5,245 bases of DNA from an uncultured Lachnospiraceae bacterium (GTDB lineage: Bacteria > Bacillota_A > Clostridia > Lachnospirales > Lachnospiraceae), in contig CAMOOZ010000023.1 of assembly GCA_946621895.1 (NCBI GenBank), positions 1-5,245 on the forward strand. Reading direction: 5' to 3'. The notes beneath the pieces were generated by a model, which worked only from the letters and a program-made list of their open reading frames with translations, was not told the origin of the DNA and did no database searches. Each line of letters starts with the position of its first letter. Positions within the stretch are counted from its first letter, which is position 1. A program made the translations under genes and the position numbers. Positions 4,955 to 5,245 of the stretch are shown here, piece after piece.

Positions 4955-5245
4955 ATGACAATCAAAGAGACAACACAGGACAACAAGGTGCAGCTGAATG
5001 TGGAGGGCAGAGTGGACGCGACGACAGCGCCTCAGCTCCAGAACGCGATCCTGACCGCCTTTCAGAAGGTGAATGATGTGGTGCTGGACTGCTCTGCCCT
5101 GGAATATATTTCCAGCGCCGGGTTAAGGGCACTGCTTTTAGGGGAGAAGACCTCCAAATCAAAGAGCGGTTCCTTTATTCTGACAAATGTGGGTCAGGAG
5201 GTCATGGAGATCCTGGAGGTCACCGGTTTCGACGATATTCTGAAG
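4955..5245 (+). CDS. STAS-domain protein, anti-sigma factor antagonist-like (3' end outside window)
   Basis: 97 residues are visible, reading in frame to the last base. They cover nearly a whole STAS domain, which in SpoIIAA/RsbV-type proteins is about 100-115 residues long. Seen are VEGRVDATTAPQLQNAI (16-32), VVLDCSALEYISSAGLRALL (42-61) and FILTNVGQEVMEILEVTGFDDIL (74-96), all hallmark segments. By family analogy, the Ser just before Ala-Gly (Ser54 in YISSAGLR) is the residue phosphorylated by a cognate serine kinase/anti-sigma factor; the unphosphorylated form binds that partner. The protein is cytoplasmic with no membrane segment, so it is not a SulP-type transporter tail unless a fusion follows. 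The ISSAGLR variant, rather than the MDSSGLG of SpoIIAA, is common in general partner-switching STAS proteins, so the target need not be a sigma factor. The partner kinase may lie beyond the right edge. Confidence 0.9.
   Translation, partial: MTIKETTQDNKVQLNVEGRVDATTAPQLQNAILTAFQKVNDVVLDCSALEYISSAGLRALLLGEKTSKSKSGSFILTNVGQEVMEILEVTGFDDILK

Noticed and set aside
1..5245. CRISPR array, tRNA, rRNA or transposase
   Set aside because: No regularly spaced repeats, cloverleaf, rRNA-like sequence or transposase motif was seen on either strand.

Overview
This looks like a fragment of a low-to-mid GC Gram-positive chromosome, most likely a Clostridia member of the Lachnospiraceae type. The evidence is a MurT-type lipid II amidation enzyme with its zinc ribbon, AGGAGG-like ribosome binding sites, and a SpoIIAA/RsbV-like STAS protein. 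The species assignment is inference, because no rRNA or other phylogenetic marker is present. All supported genes lie on the + strand.

Layout. Positions 1-834 hold the 3' part of murT, cut by the left edge. A 163-base gap follows, with a perfect 9-bp inverted repeat and a plausible promoter. Next comes a 313-residue FHA-GGDEF protein (998-1939), a predicted diguanylate cyclase. After a short spacer with reiterated GGTGAT words, a two-gene unit encodes a degenerate GNAT-like protein (2055-2525) and a histidine phosphatase (2555-3223), 29 bases apart.

The most unusual part is the 348-base gap at 3224-3571. It folds on paper into two successive multi-branch modules and a final 15-bp hairpin, starting one base after the phosphatase stop codon. 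It has no credible gene and no clear intrinsic terminator. I read it as a structured RNA or a dispersed non-coding repeat; deciding between these needs genome comparison.

A 418-residue methylthioribose kinase-like protein (MtnK, 3572-4828) follows. After a 126-base gap with small hairpins comes the start of an STAS-domain anti-sigma-factor antagonist (4955 to the right edge).

The genes do not form one pathway. Cell-wall precursor amidation (murT), second-messenger signalling (FHA-GGDEF), sulfur salvage (mtnK) and partner switching (STAS) appear as separate short transcription units. None of the usual partners is visible: no GatD downstream of murT, no mtnA next to mtnK, and no anti-sigma kinase before the window ends. 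No mobile-element gene, tRNA, rRNA or CRISPR array was seen.
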